From the NCBI RefSeq assembly GCF_019649055.1, contig NW_026570699.1, positions 1 to 17,783 on the forward strand: 17,783 nucleotides of DNA, given 5' to 3'. Made by a program: the position numbers and the translations under genes. The notes under the pieces were generated by a model. That model was given only the letters and a program-made list of their open reading frames with translations. It was not told where the DNA came from and searched no databases. Within the stretch, counting starts at the first letter, position 1. Each line of letters starts with the position of its first letter. Shown here in pieces: positions 8,133 to 16,964 of the stretch. Source of the DNA: Paramacrobiotus metropolitanus. Taxonomy: Eukaryota > Tardigrada > Eutardigrada > Parachela > Macrobiotidae.

Positions 8133-9094
8133 ACAGCTTCGATAACGCTGAAAACTCACAATGGCTGCTTTGTTAGCCCAAAAATATCATCCCACAAATA
8201 TCGTACACAATGATCAATGAAATTTAGAATTAGTACAGCTTTTACTCAAGGGAGGCCTATGCTGTACGGTCCCCTATAGCCACCCTGTGCCTTAAGGACA
8301 CTAGTACCTTAAGGGCACACCAGATCAATTATCAGAAAAAAAAGGCGGGATTATTTCACCCGAAGAGAGAAAGATGAGAGACAGATGCCCGGGGGCTTGG
8401 GCGATGGAAGAGACCCTCGGTCAGTATTGTGGGATTACAAGACCCTTACTCTGACCTGGACCAATTTTCGTTTTACAGTATTACAAAAGAGTATACAATA
8501 GGACGTACCATCTACAATTTTTTGTAACATCGGGAAAATAAGAACCATGGGTGGGCGCCATGACGTGTAAAGAAAGACCTATCCAGTTTAGTGGGGTACT
8601 ATCCACACTACCGACCACGCCACAATCGGTAAGAGCACTCTTGAGATCTCAAACTGTTAGGGAAAGTAGTAGATGGTTGTACTGATCTGGTTAAGGAAGA
8701 AAGGAAAGGAAGAAGAAGAGGTCCGGATCCAGAAATCCCTGCTGCAAACACGAGGAATACACAAGATACGAGTATACGCTACCTGTCTTCACGCTAGATG
8801 TTAGCAGAAGCGGTACAAGAGAAATCCATCAACTCTTTACTACGAGGCATGAAGAACGAAGAAGAAGAAGAGACCAAAGGTCACGGGATGCAAGTGGGAG
8901 CTAGTGGGTAACATATTACGCCACGAGACTATCCGAAGATGATAATGCACGTCGACGAAGTAGAGGGAAAACCCCTGACATAGGTGAAAGGTCACTAAGA
9001 GGTCAGTTAGCGAGTATCCTCACTTGAGAAAGAGATCCCAGGGCAAGAAGTCTGAAGTTAATCAGGTCGTGAACAGAGCACTACTTGTTGAAAG
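8133..9094 (-). other. Putative transcribed leader, non-coding
   Basis: No long frame on either strand. It holds a 13-bp-arm hairpin at 8285-8320 (ccttaagg arms, loop acactagta) and purine-rich runs with gaagaagaag at 8690-8722 and 8848-8875. Its position between the minus-strand promoter near 9100-9205 and the ORF ending at 6179 suggests a 5' untranslated leader, LTR or intron. I found no second copy in the window that would prove an LTR, and no convincing tRNA primer-binding site. Confidence 0.35.
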
Positions 9095-9205
9095 AACTCT
9101 TAACATTTGTGTGGGCGACGAGCGCCTTATATAAAGTCTTGGGCACGCGCAGGTGCGACTCTTCGTACGCGCAGGTACGATTCTGAGAACAATAGGGATA
9201 TAAAT
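9095..9205 (-). promoter_or_regulatory. Compact TATA promoter with duplicated 22-bp upstream motif
   Basis: Read on the minus strand, CTTTATATAAGGCGC (9136-9122) is a strong TATA box; a start site would fall near 9097-9105. Immediately upstream of the TATA box, acgcgcaggt (plus strand) occurs at 9145 and 9167, giving two copies of a 22-bp unit containing ACCTGCGCG, E-box-like in one copy. A second TATA-like sequence lies further upstream at 9195-9204. The core TATA is nearly palindromic, so plus-strand use is possible; the minus direction is preferred because the paired motif then lies upstream and the ORF downstream. Confidence 0.4.
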
Positions 9206-10168
9206 TCTAGCCAATACTCTACGATCACTGTCACGTGAACTAATCAAAGGTCGCATCAACACAGCATTAGCTAATCAGAGAAAAGGGTCAGCTCGTACAC
9301 TAGAACAATAGGTAAAGCTACGTCATGGACACGCGGTCACGTCGAAATGGCAAGTCGCGGTCAAAGTTCTCTGCTGGACATTTCCTAGAAGCGTCGACTC
9401 GGACTCGGGGTCATGACTCAAGTAGCCGTTGTAGTAAAGCCTAAGCCTTAGCCTCGGTGTAACAGTAGTAGAGTAGTACCGATGTGGACGGGCTAGTACT
9501 CCCGTACACGTCACTACCTTGTAATATATATATGTAGTATGAGTATGTAGGAAGTGCACTCAAAAATATTTGATTCCGGCAGCTGAGAGGAAAGCTTAAT
9601 GGTCGTCAAATCCAATGGTAACGCAGTCCTTGTAATTAACGGCGTCCATTAGCGCGTTCTCCGTTAAAAAAATAACTTAATCAAGCGCGATTGGCAACAT
9701 GACTTGTATATACCTTGATGTGCATAACTTCCGACCTGAATGTGGTCCCTTTGCTAAAAAAATTATTACCGAATGCATTAAATATTAGCGTTTAAGTTTT
9801 AACATAAGCCTTCCGTATTTAAAAATGGCCGAAGTAACCGTTTACCGCAGTGACCACCGCGCACAATGACCCCACAATGGCTGGCAAAATCAGCTGTCCA
9901 AAATTTAATCACGGCCACGAAAAATGTACTTAAAGTCTGTAGCTGAGCTGGAGCAAACTCGGAAAAATTCTGAAAGCCTACAGATACCGGAAAACAGGCT
10001 CGGAAAACCATGGACTTTGAACAGGCGATAAAACGTGTTGTACAGGTTGCAGAGTTTGCAGTACAGGTTGTGTTGTACATGTGCAAGTATTAAATCAATG
10101 CTTGCTAGTTAAATTTATGCTCTACAGACTACAATACTTACGGTAATCACTTACAACTGTACAGTGTA
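9206..10168. other. Spacer without a supported gene
   Basis: Short frames occur on both strands. A coding-looking peptide (MTPQWLAKSAVQNLITATKNV) at about 9866-9928 (+) stops after a few more codons, and an adjacent +1 frame gives another short run (SVAELEQTRKNSESLQIPEN). This could be a frameshifted relic but I cannot assign it. At 10038-10080 tgtacaggttg-like words repeat, just before the MITE. Confidence 0.35.
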
Positions 10169-10350
10169 CAGCTTAGGACTAAAAAGACGCATATTAAACC
10201 CCATACCCAGATATCCGTACGCATGTGGCAAGTGCACTTGTACGACAACCGGATATTATTATTTTTAGCTGAGTCGTACAGCGCACTGCGCCGCATACGT
10301 TCGGAATGCGGTGGGTGGGACTATACTTACGTCTTTTTTGTCCTAAGCTG
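10169..10350. mobile_element. 182-bp TA-flanked MITE
   Basis: Terminal inverted repeats start cagcttaggactaaaaagac at 10169 and end with the matching cgtcttttttgtcctaagctg at 10350. One mismatch is seen over the terminal 21 bp. TA lies at 10167-10168 and 10351-10352, as in Tc1/mariner-derived elements. The interior has a second inverted repeat (atatccg...cggatat, 10210-10257). It has no coding capacity. It is a different family from the palindromic blocks at 9-164 and 2639-2794, although both share the terminal TACA. Confidence 0.85.
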
Positions 10351-10559
10351 TACATGCACAACAAAACTCACGCTTCCTATCGGTACTATTAATACGTAGT
10401 GCTAGACTGCTAGGTAAGAATTTGAGAACTGACAGTGGCTGCTACACGCAGTACGTCAAGAATGCACAAACACTCGTCTACTTGTTTAAAAACATTTAGT
10501 GGACAGGAATCTGGTTAACGAAAGTCCGCTCGGATCAATCATAATAATATAACGCTGCA

Positions 10560-10958
10560 ATGGCGGATCAATACTACAAACATCGCGATAGCGTTCAAGA
10601 GGAACTGGCCAATCTCTCCAACTCCATCCAGGAATTCGATCGGCGACGTGCTCACAGAACGTCCGCCAGCGCTCAAACCGTTAAGAACGTTGTACCACTG
10701 GACATCGTTCTCCCAAATGGCAATCTTCAACCGGGGATTCTGCGCAGTCTGGCTGAAGCGGAAAAAGCCATTGACTATCTGCTACGATATGTCGACTTTC
10801 AGGCTGCCTGTCGAAAAGTACCGCGGGAGGAACTAACCAGCCGGAAACCAACAGAGCTTCTTTTCTTTCCAGAGCCATTATACTGCAATCAAACCACAAG
10901 GCAATTAAACCACCAAGCTCCCAGGGAATTTCGCCAGATTCTGCTTCAATTTGTGTAA
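10560..10958 (+). CDS. Small helical protein, unrecognised
   Basis: 132 codons from an ATG with G at +4 (gcaATGGCGG) to TAA. The first 30 residues (MADQYYKHRDSVQEELANLS and on to QEFDRR) are strongly helical and charged, with coiled-coil-like spacing. A proline/leucine segment follows (NVVPLDIVLPNGNLQPGILR), then a second helix (LAEAEKAIDYLLRYVDFQAACRK). The last third after residue 86 is less protein-like, and a GTACCG directly after CRK could be a splice donor, so the true exon may end near 10818. There are no membrane segments or catalytic motifs. The biased, non-repetitive composition makes it the best candidate for an ordinary host gene on this strand. I do not recognise the family. The MITE ends 209 bp upstream of the ATG. 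Confidence 0.55.
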   Translation: MADQYYKHRDSVQEELANLSNSIQEFDRRRAHRTSASAQTVKNVVPLDIVLPNGNLQPGILRSLAEAEKAIDYLLRYVDFQAACRKVPREELTSRKPTELLFFPEPLYCNQTTRQLNHQAPREFRQILLQFV

Positions 10959-11525
10959 ACAGTTGCCACTAGCCAGCTTCATCAAACTTTAAAACCGGAA
11001 AACGGACAATTCAGAAAAGGAAATAATTATGGGAGGCAATGCAACGGCAGTTAAACTTTCCTATACTTCAATATACTTTCCTATAAACTTAACCAGTAGG
11101 CAGTAAGTATACACTTTTTACAGTGTACGCAACTATGTTGTAAATGCTTCCAAAATTTAAAATGAATTTTTTTCAATAACTGTCAAAAATACAATCATCT
11201 GAAAACATATACGGAGAACTGGAGAAGTATACGTAATTCGGTAACTTCGGCATAATAATAAAATTAGCCGAAGGTTTTTCCTTTTTTCTAATTACTGATC
11301 AATAAAGAGCAACGAATTTCATCTCCGATTTCCTTACCGACTGATGCGGTCCCTGAATGTTGTATGTGACAACAACCAGTGCAGATAAAAGGGCAAATGG
11401 AATAATCAGGTTGGAGCGAATGAGCCTACAGCCGAAAAGGAAAAAACATCAAGTCCTAATCAGATTAACATTAACCCATCGAACTGCATTAAGAAAAAAC
11501 CGACACATTGAGCGGTGCCAAAACA
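10959..11525. other. 3' region between two convergent genes
   Basis: No gene is seen. AATAAA on the plus strand occurs at about 11257 and at 11301-11306, about 300 and 340 nt after the stop of the 132-codon gene; either could end its transcript. The remainder is AT-rich untranslated-type sequence. Confidence 0.45.
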
Positions 11526-11531
11526 TTTATT
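11526..11531 (-). terminator. Poly(A) signal of the minus-strand gene
   Basis: AATAAA on the minus strand lies about 390 nt past the TAG at 11916-11918. Everything between is AT-rich and lacks convincing coding sequence, as expected for a 3' untranslated region. Confidence 0.4.
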
Positions 11532-11915
11532 AGGGACACCGTGCCATGTGGAAATATGTACCAAAGTAAATTAATAGAGTAGTACAATAAAAATCTGCGA
11601 TAACATATATAAATAGTACAACAAAACTGCATAGCTTATTGCGATATGATAGTCCAACACCAGTCCAAACGAAACAATTCATAAAACTTGTAAGAGATGT
11701 GAAAACATTGGCAGTAAATAATTCCACGTATATTTTTATCAACAAAGTTTTGAAAAAAAGAAACAAAAACTGCGAAAGTCTTCAAAATTCTCAAGATAAA
11801 ATTCCACTGTCGCCAAAACGCAAAATAATAATACACAATAAAAAAAATCGTAAATTTATAATAACACCGCAAAATTATCCTGAAAGTTTCCTCACCCGGT
11901 CCCAAAGTCCCGTAC

Positions 11916-12323
11916 CTAAAGTGACACTTCCATAACAAAATAATACACGGTCATCAAGGGAGACCGGAAGAGGGTGATTTTCTTCCTATCATCCTCCTCC
12001 ACCTCCAGTTCACGCTTGCGGCGCTCCTCAAACGAGGCACTGGACGGCAGTCGCGGTCGGAAGCTGCCCGATCCCACCGCCAGGAGATCCTTGAACCCAC
12101 GCACACTCCCGTTGGTCTCCACCGTCACGACGCTGGCCGCGGGGGCTGACGAAGAGGGAAGACTGCCGTTGGACTGTGCGGCTTTCATTTTCCGCTTGCG
12201 GGCCTTCCCGCTGTTGGCGGCGCCGGGGGGACTGACGTCGGAGGGATCGGAGGGGGCCAGGCGGGTCTTGGAGCGGGTGACACGCTGGAAGTCGCTGCTC
12301 GACGGGGAATGCGGACTGACCAT
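11916..12323 (-). CDS. Basic, disordered Ser/Pro/Lys-rich protein, unrecognised
   Basis: 135 codons. The start ATG at 12323 has G at -3 and +4, a good context. Residues 1-75 are low-complexity and probably unstructured: SPHSPSSSDF, a basic TRSKTR, then KARKRKMKAA, which looks like a nuclear localisation signal. Residues 80-100 (RGFKDLLAVGSGSFRPRLPS) look conserved in style. A charged helix follows (FEERRKRELEVEEDDRKK), and the tail ITLFRSPLMTVYYFVMEVSL is hydrophobic and could be the start of a membrane segment. The gene stands out as GC-rich against AT-rich surroundings. The reading may be a complete single-exon protein, or a first exon with a donor inside the last 15 codons (GTGTAT or GTTATG, both weak). 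I do not recognise the family. Confidence 0.6.
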   Translation of the reverse strand: MVSPHSPSSSDFQRVTRSKTRLAPSDPSDVSPPGAANSGKARKRKMKAAQSNGSLPSSSAPAASVVTVETNGSVRGFKDLLAVGSGSFRPRLPSSASFEERRKRELEVEEDDRKKITLFRSPLMTVYYFVMEVSL

Positions 12324-13136
12324 GACTAGAGGCGGACGGGAAATGCGAGAGGATCACGTGGACAGGGTGAGAGCGCTTGCCGTCTGCAAAGATAAACAAT
12401 GCGGTTGTCAAGAGCGGAAACAAAGTTGGGTGGGGATGAAGTTAACGCGACACCTGTATCGCATCGTGCAAAACTGGGATGGGCGATGAGAATAAAAATT
12501 GATGGAGAAAATTAATTAGGTCTTAAAACAAGGACAGGTAAACCGTGGTTGGTGCAACGTCCGTTCACTAAATCAGTCAAAAATGATAAAGCAATAATCG
12601 TCACCCAGAATCCCAGATCAACAATTTTTAAGCAATGACCAAATTAAAAATATAACCACCAATTTGTAAAAAGTAAAAATTTAAAAATATCCAAGATGGC
12701 AAATTAATAAAACGGATGAAATCCGGAAAATATCTGTCCAGAAATACTGATTCGATTTCAGCAACGCCAAACGCAACATAAACAACGGTTCGTACTGCTA
12801 AAACACAAATAGAAACCGCATATTTTCAAGCACCAGCTGCACCACTATCATCGCAAGCTGTAGTAATATCGAAAAATAAATCAGTCGCACTCCGCGTGAA
12901 TATTCCCGTTTTGAAACTGACTCACAAGAAATAAACCACGACACCTCGTAATCACCATGTTTAACCGTACATCGCTGATAATTTCACTCGAAACAGACTG
13001 GTGTTTCGTACGCAGCGCTGGTACACGTCATGATCGAATGTTGCACATGCGCGCCGAAAGTTCGCCGAACCGTATGATCTAACCGGAAATGATTAAATCA
13101 GAACCTTACGTCAAAATTACATTCGAAATTCTCTAC
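12324..13136. other. Upstream region of the minus-strand gene
   Basis: The first 170 bp share the GC-rich character of the gene and probably hold its 5' untranslated region and promoter. I see no clear TATA box. From 12500 to 13136 the sequence is AT-rich with no supported frame, repeat or RNA gene. Confidence 0.4.
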
Positions 13137-13154
13137 TATTATTATTATTATTAT
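13137..13154. repeat. (ATT)n microsatellite
   Basis: Six consecutive ATT units at the left edge of the satellite region. A similar run lies at about 14370-14390. Confidence 0.9.
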
Positions 13155-13157
13155 ATG

Positions 13158-13365
13158 TACTCTCTCCCCGAAAGCTTAAAAAACGCCTAAATTCGCGTAG
13201 GGTGCCATTAAGGTTTTTATTTGGAGCACTTTTCACTCCCGAAATTACGAAACCTTTTCGAATCGAATTTCGCCTATTGGCTGTATCAGAAAGTACTAAC
13301 GGCGAATAGGCGGAATCAGCTATTATTGCGGAAAGAATTACTATGGTAACACACAATACGTAATA
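13158..13365. repeat. Hairpin-containing satellite unit, copy A
   Basis: It starts with a pyrimidine-rich leader and gcttaaaaaacg, then an aaattacgaaac block. A hairpin follows: cgcctatt at 13270 pairs with aataggcg at about 13307-13314, enclosing ggctgtatcagaaagtacta. It ends near a ctatgg-aacacac block. The same ordered blocks appear in copies B, C and D at 15945-16960. Read on the minus strand it contains an ATG-initiated 83-codon frame with a hydrophobic N-terminus (see findings). Confidence 0.75.
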
Positions 13366-13626
13366 CATTTCGCAAAGTGCTAAAAAATGATGGGTGGAAA
13401 CAATTATTTAACATCTTGCGAATCTGGCATACTCACATTAGTATTTTTGCATTAGCCAGTTCGAAACGAACAGCATTTACATAAAGACAGCATCGTACAT
13501 TTCGCAAAGTGCTAAAAAATGATGGGTGGAAACAATTATTTAACATCTTGCGAATCTGGCATACTCACATTAGTATTTTTGCATTAGCCAGTTCGAAACG
13601 AACAGCATTTACATAAAGACAGCATC
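13366..13626 (+). repeat. Perfect 129-bp tandem duplication
   Basis: 13366-13494 and 13498-13626 read identically over 129 bp, joined by gta (period 132). Absence of any difference indicates a very recent duplication or an assembly artefact. The unit carries the gatgggtggaaacaatt and ttgcattagccagttcg blocks that follow hairpin units elsewhere. Confidence 0.85.
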
Positions 13627-13795
13627 AGAAGATTATTTTCTTAAAAAACGAAGTACGACAATTCGGAAATACGCAAAAATGTTCTTACGGAATTTCCGCC
13701 TAGAAACATTAATTGGGTTAAATTATAGCTAAAATACAGAATAAAACTAGCGGTCGTTGCGAACCATATCACTGTACGAGCGCGAGCGCCAATAC
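13541..13795 (+). repeat. 255-bp duplicated block, first copy
   Basis: taacatcttgcgaat through gcgagcgccaata. It is nearly identical to 13904-14158 (offset 363-364, a handful of substitutions and 1-bp indels). It overlaps the second half of the 129-bp duplication. A strongly diverged relative lies at 15103-15190. Confidence 0.85.
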
Positions 13796-13903
13796 CACTA
13801 ATAATTTAACTAAATTGAGTGGTGTTTCGGTGCTCTTCCATTTCCCCATGAAATCATTTCAGCACATGAAATAAATTTCATTATGCGAACATTCACAATT
13901 ACT

Positions 13904-14158
13904 TAACATCTTGCGAATCCGGCATATTCACATTAGTATTTTTGCATTAGCCAGTTCGCAACGAACAGCATTTACAAAAAGACAGCATCAGAAGATTATT
14001 TCCTTAAAAAAACGAAGTACGACAATTCGGAAATACGCAAAAATGTTCTTACGGAATTTCCGCCTAGAAACATTAATTGGTTTAAATTATAGCTAAAATA
14101 CAGAATAAAACTAGCGGTCGTTGCGAATCACATCATTGTACGAGCGCGAGCGCCAATA
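13904..14158 (+). repeat. 255-bp duplicated block, second copy
   Basis: It matches 13541-13795 closely. The intervening 108 bp (13796-13903) has no counterpart and holds a catgaaat.../...atttcatt inverted pair. It is followed by a ggtattggga fragment like the 2471-2582 microsatellite. Confidence 0.85.
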
Positions 14159-14244
14159 GCACTGGGAAATGGTATTGGGATCGTGGAATTGGAATTGTGT
14201 GACGAACACTCTTCATGGCTTCAGACTAATTTTACGCTCTTGAC

Positions 14245-14464
14245 GAAGGCTTATTTGCAGCACCATTGACCATTGCGGAAATAGTGAAAATACACAAATA
14301 GGAAAAGCAAAATAGTGGAAATACGGAAATACGGAAAGGCGTGACGTAGTACAGACTGATTAATAACGTACATTATTATTATTATTATTGGCTTAATATA
14401 ATTAATAATTTTCGGAAATCTTTCCAAAACTACCACCAACGTTGCCTAGGCATTAACAGGAATT
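14245..14464. other. Spacer with duplicated gaaggcttatttgcagcacc motif
   Basis: The 20-mer gaaggcttatttgcagcacc at 14245-14264 recurs, with a 6-bp insertion, at 14870-14895, so it brackets the first minisatellite array. There is a (ATT)n run at 14370-14390. No gene is seen. Confidence 0.55.
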
Positions 14465-14860
14465 TTTGTCAGTTACAAATGGGGAAAGAATCTTCGCCGG
14501 TCATACAAAAATGGAAGGTCAAACATTGGAAAAATGAAATTTCGCCAGTTAGACAGAGGGCGCGGGATTTTCGCCGGTCAGACAAAACTGATAAATTTTC
14601 GCCGGTGAGACAAAGTGGACAAGGGAATCTCGCCGCTTAGACAGAGGGTTAGGGAATTTCGCCGGTCAGAAAGACTATTAGAGAATTTCGCCGGTTAGTC
14701 AGAGGGGAAGAAATTTTCGTTGGTTAGACAGGAGGTAAAGATTTCCGCCATTTAAAAAGCTGGGAAAGGTTTTTGCTAGTTAAAAAAACGGGAAGTAATT
14801 TCCTCCGGTCAGAAAAAAAGGAAATCGATTTTCGCCGGTCAAACAAAAGTCAGTGCTCAA
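14465..14860 (+). repeat. About 29-bp minisatellite, array 1 (about 12 units)
   Basis: The consensus core is ttttcgccggttagacagag followed by gggaagaa-type filler. Cores start at 14493, 14541, 14570, 14599, 14629 and onward every 28-32 bp. Units are diverged by substitution, not by length, and the right-hand units are the most decayed. All units lie in the same orientation. Confidence 0.85.
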
Positions 14861-14895
14861 TAGTCACCCGAAGGCTTATAGCTTATTTGCAGCAC

Positions 14896-15944
14896 CTTTT
14901 TATTTTTAATTTTACCTTTTCATTTCTTTTTGCTATTTTTTTAAAAAAACAATTTTTTATTTAAATTTTAATTTTTTTATTGAAACAAATTTAACAAAAA
15001 ATTTACAGAAATTAGAAATAGAATTATTTAAATTAACAAAATATTTGGTTTAATATTTATATTAGTATCTAAATTTATGAAAAACGATGGAAGGCAGGTC
15101 GCTGATACGCAAAATTGTTCTAACGAAATTACCGCCCAGAAAGCGCCGCCCAATTATAGGTTAAAATAAAATTAAGTTAAAAACAAGCGTAGAAAATAAA
15201 AATTACAAATATTTAAATTTATTTCCATATAAACAGGCCCCAGATTTATAGATTAAAATGGAACATTTTTATTTTCATTGAGAGTTGGTTTAAAATCAAC
15301 GTCACAATTAAATAATATATCGGATTTTCCTGCCAAACCAATCGGTTTCGCCCAGTCTGGCAGATGGTATGCCCTTTTTAAATTATAATCTTTTTATTTC
15401 CGCAAAAGCCGTTTTGCGGCCAACATGCGATAGCGCTTAGCCAAAGACGAAATTAAAGAACCATGTTTTGAAAATCAACGCAGTTATTTTTTCGCTTCCG
15501 TGATCATATGGATGTTTTAAAATTTTCAAATAATGTAGAAAACACGGTAGAAAAAAGGTTTTTAATCCTTTCTCTGCAAACTATAAAAGTGATTTCAGTA
15601 AGCATGTTTTTGCGCCACTGTATTGCGGTTATTTTTTGATTCTGTGTTTTGGTGATAGCAAAAATAAAACCTAGTCAAACAAAAAATAGTTCTAGCCAAA
15701 TAAATAACAGTTGTTTTTTACAACAAATGAAATTACGAAAGTTGCGGTAAACATGGTTCATCAAATTAAAATGTTTCGAAAACTGATTCCTTTCTAAATA
15801 TTTTGCCCTAGGAGACATTCCCTTTCACTTTTCTACATCTCCTACAGGTTCTACGTTTTGCAAGCCGAGGCCGGAGGCCGAGGATTGCCTTGTATGTACA
15901 ATTCCTACTCCGCCGTTTTTTTCGCCTTTTTTACCCGACATCTC
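14896..15944. other. AT-rich spacer
   Basis: No supported gene. Runs of A and T dominate 14896-15070. 15103-15190 is a diverged remnant of the block at 13660-13750 (cgcaaaattgttctaacgaa). 15858-15886 is an isolated GC-rich island built from gaggcc words. The pyrimidine-rich start of copy B follows. Confidence 0.5.
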
Positions 15945-16290
15945 CTCCCAAACCATTCGACCTTTCGGACTACACGATAGCTTAAAAAACGTGTAAATTC
16001 GCATAGGGTGCACTTAAGGTTTTCGTTTTCTATACTTTTTACTCCCAAAATTACGAAACTTTTTTCGATTGAATTTCGCCGATTGGCTGAATCAGAAAGT
16101 ACTAACGTCGAATAGGCGGAATCAGTTTTTATTGCGGAAAGAATAACTATGGCAACACACCGTACGTAATACCAACACATTATTGGAAAGTACTGTTACA
16201 GTAATAACGATGGGCGGAAACATTTAACACATTGCGAATCCGGCAAAGTTCGCATTATATGAGTATCTTTGCATTAGCCGTTTCTTTTGG
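15945..16290. repeat. Hairpin-containing satellite unit, copy B
   Basis: Blocks in the same order as copy A: pyrimidine-rich leader, gcttaaaaaacg (about 15978), aaattacgaaac, the cgccgatt/aataggcg hairpin region (about 16076-16120), ctatggcaacacacc, gatgggcggaaac, tgcgaatccggca and ttgcattagcc. It is clearly diverged from A but collinear. Confidence 0.75.
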
Positions 16291-16297
16291 TTTCTTT

Positions 16298-16640
16298 AGC
16301 CAACATCTCCTCCTAGACCATACGTCACTTCTCCCTATTCCATAGCTTCAAAAACGTGTAAATTCATGTAGTTTGGTTCGAAGCTTTTCGTTTTCGTAAA
16401 TCTCATTTTTCAAATTACGAAACGTTTTCGAAACGAATTCTGCTTATTGGCTGTATCAGAAAGTATTAACGGCGAATGGGCGGAAACAATTATTATTGTG
16501 AAAACCATAACTATGGCAACACACCGTAATAACAACACAATATGACAAGTGCGAAAGGTGAAAATATTTACTGTAACAAACTGCAAATCCGACATGTTTA
16601 CATTTTGTATTTAAATTTTGAAAACGGATTTTGCATTCAT
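16298..16640. repeat. Hairpin-containing satellite unit, copy C
   Basis: ccaacatctcctcc leader, gcttcaaaaacgtg (about 16346), caaattacgaaac, a ttggctgtatcagaaagtat hairpin region and ctatggcaacacacc. The 3' part is more decayed than in B. It starts about 368 bp after copy B's equivalent block. Confidence 0.75.
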
Positions 16641-16704
16641 TTTATTTTAATTTTGCTTCATGATTTTGATTAATATATTCTTATTATTTTTTCCGGTTCT
16701 TTAG

Positions 16705-16960
16705 CCAACATCTTCTCTCAGACCATTCGCCATTTCTCCTTACGCAATAGCTTAAAAAACCCGTAAAGTCACGTGGTTTGGTTCAAAGGTTTTCGTTTTT
16801 CGTAAATTTTATTTGTAAATTTACGCAACTTTTTCGGAACGGATTTCGCCTATTGGCTGTGCCAGTAAGTATTATTGGCGTATAGACGGAAGCAAATATT
16901 GTTATTGCGAGATGCACTTAGCAGCAACGCAAAAGTGGATGGGCGGAAACAATTATTATT
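16705..16960. repeat. Hairpin-containing satellite unit, copy D
   Basis: ccaacatcttctctc leader, gcttaaaaaacccg (about 16750), tttacgcaac and cgcctattggctgtgcc. It passes through ggatgggcggaaacaatt straight into minisatellite array 2. The hairpin right arm has decayed (tatagacgg), so the fold is weaker than in A. Confidence 0.7.
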
Positions 16961-16964
16961 ATAG

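Noticed and set aside
8133-9560. Full LTR retrotransposon
   Set aside because: No second LTR, primer-binding site or pol motifs were found in the window; only promoter-like features support it.
9866-10030. Frameshifted relic of a helical protein (WLAKSAVQNLITATKNV, then SVAELEQTRKNSES)
   Set aside because: Both pieces are under 40 residues, lie in different frames, and match no family I can name.
11636-11938. 98-100-codon frames on both strands in the AT-rich 3' region
   Set aside because: The minus frame is Phe/Tyr-rich and the plus frame Lys/Asn-rich, as expected from AT-rich untranslated DNA; the plus frame also lacks an ATG start.
11974-12489. 171-codon plus-strand frame opposite the basic disordered protein
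   Set aside because: It is the GC-rich shadow of the minus-strand gene; the minus frame has a better start context and more plausible composition.
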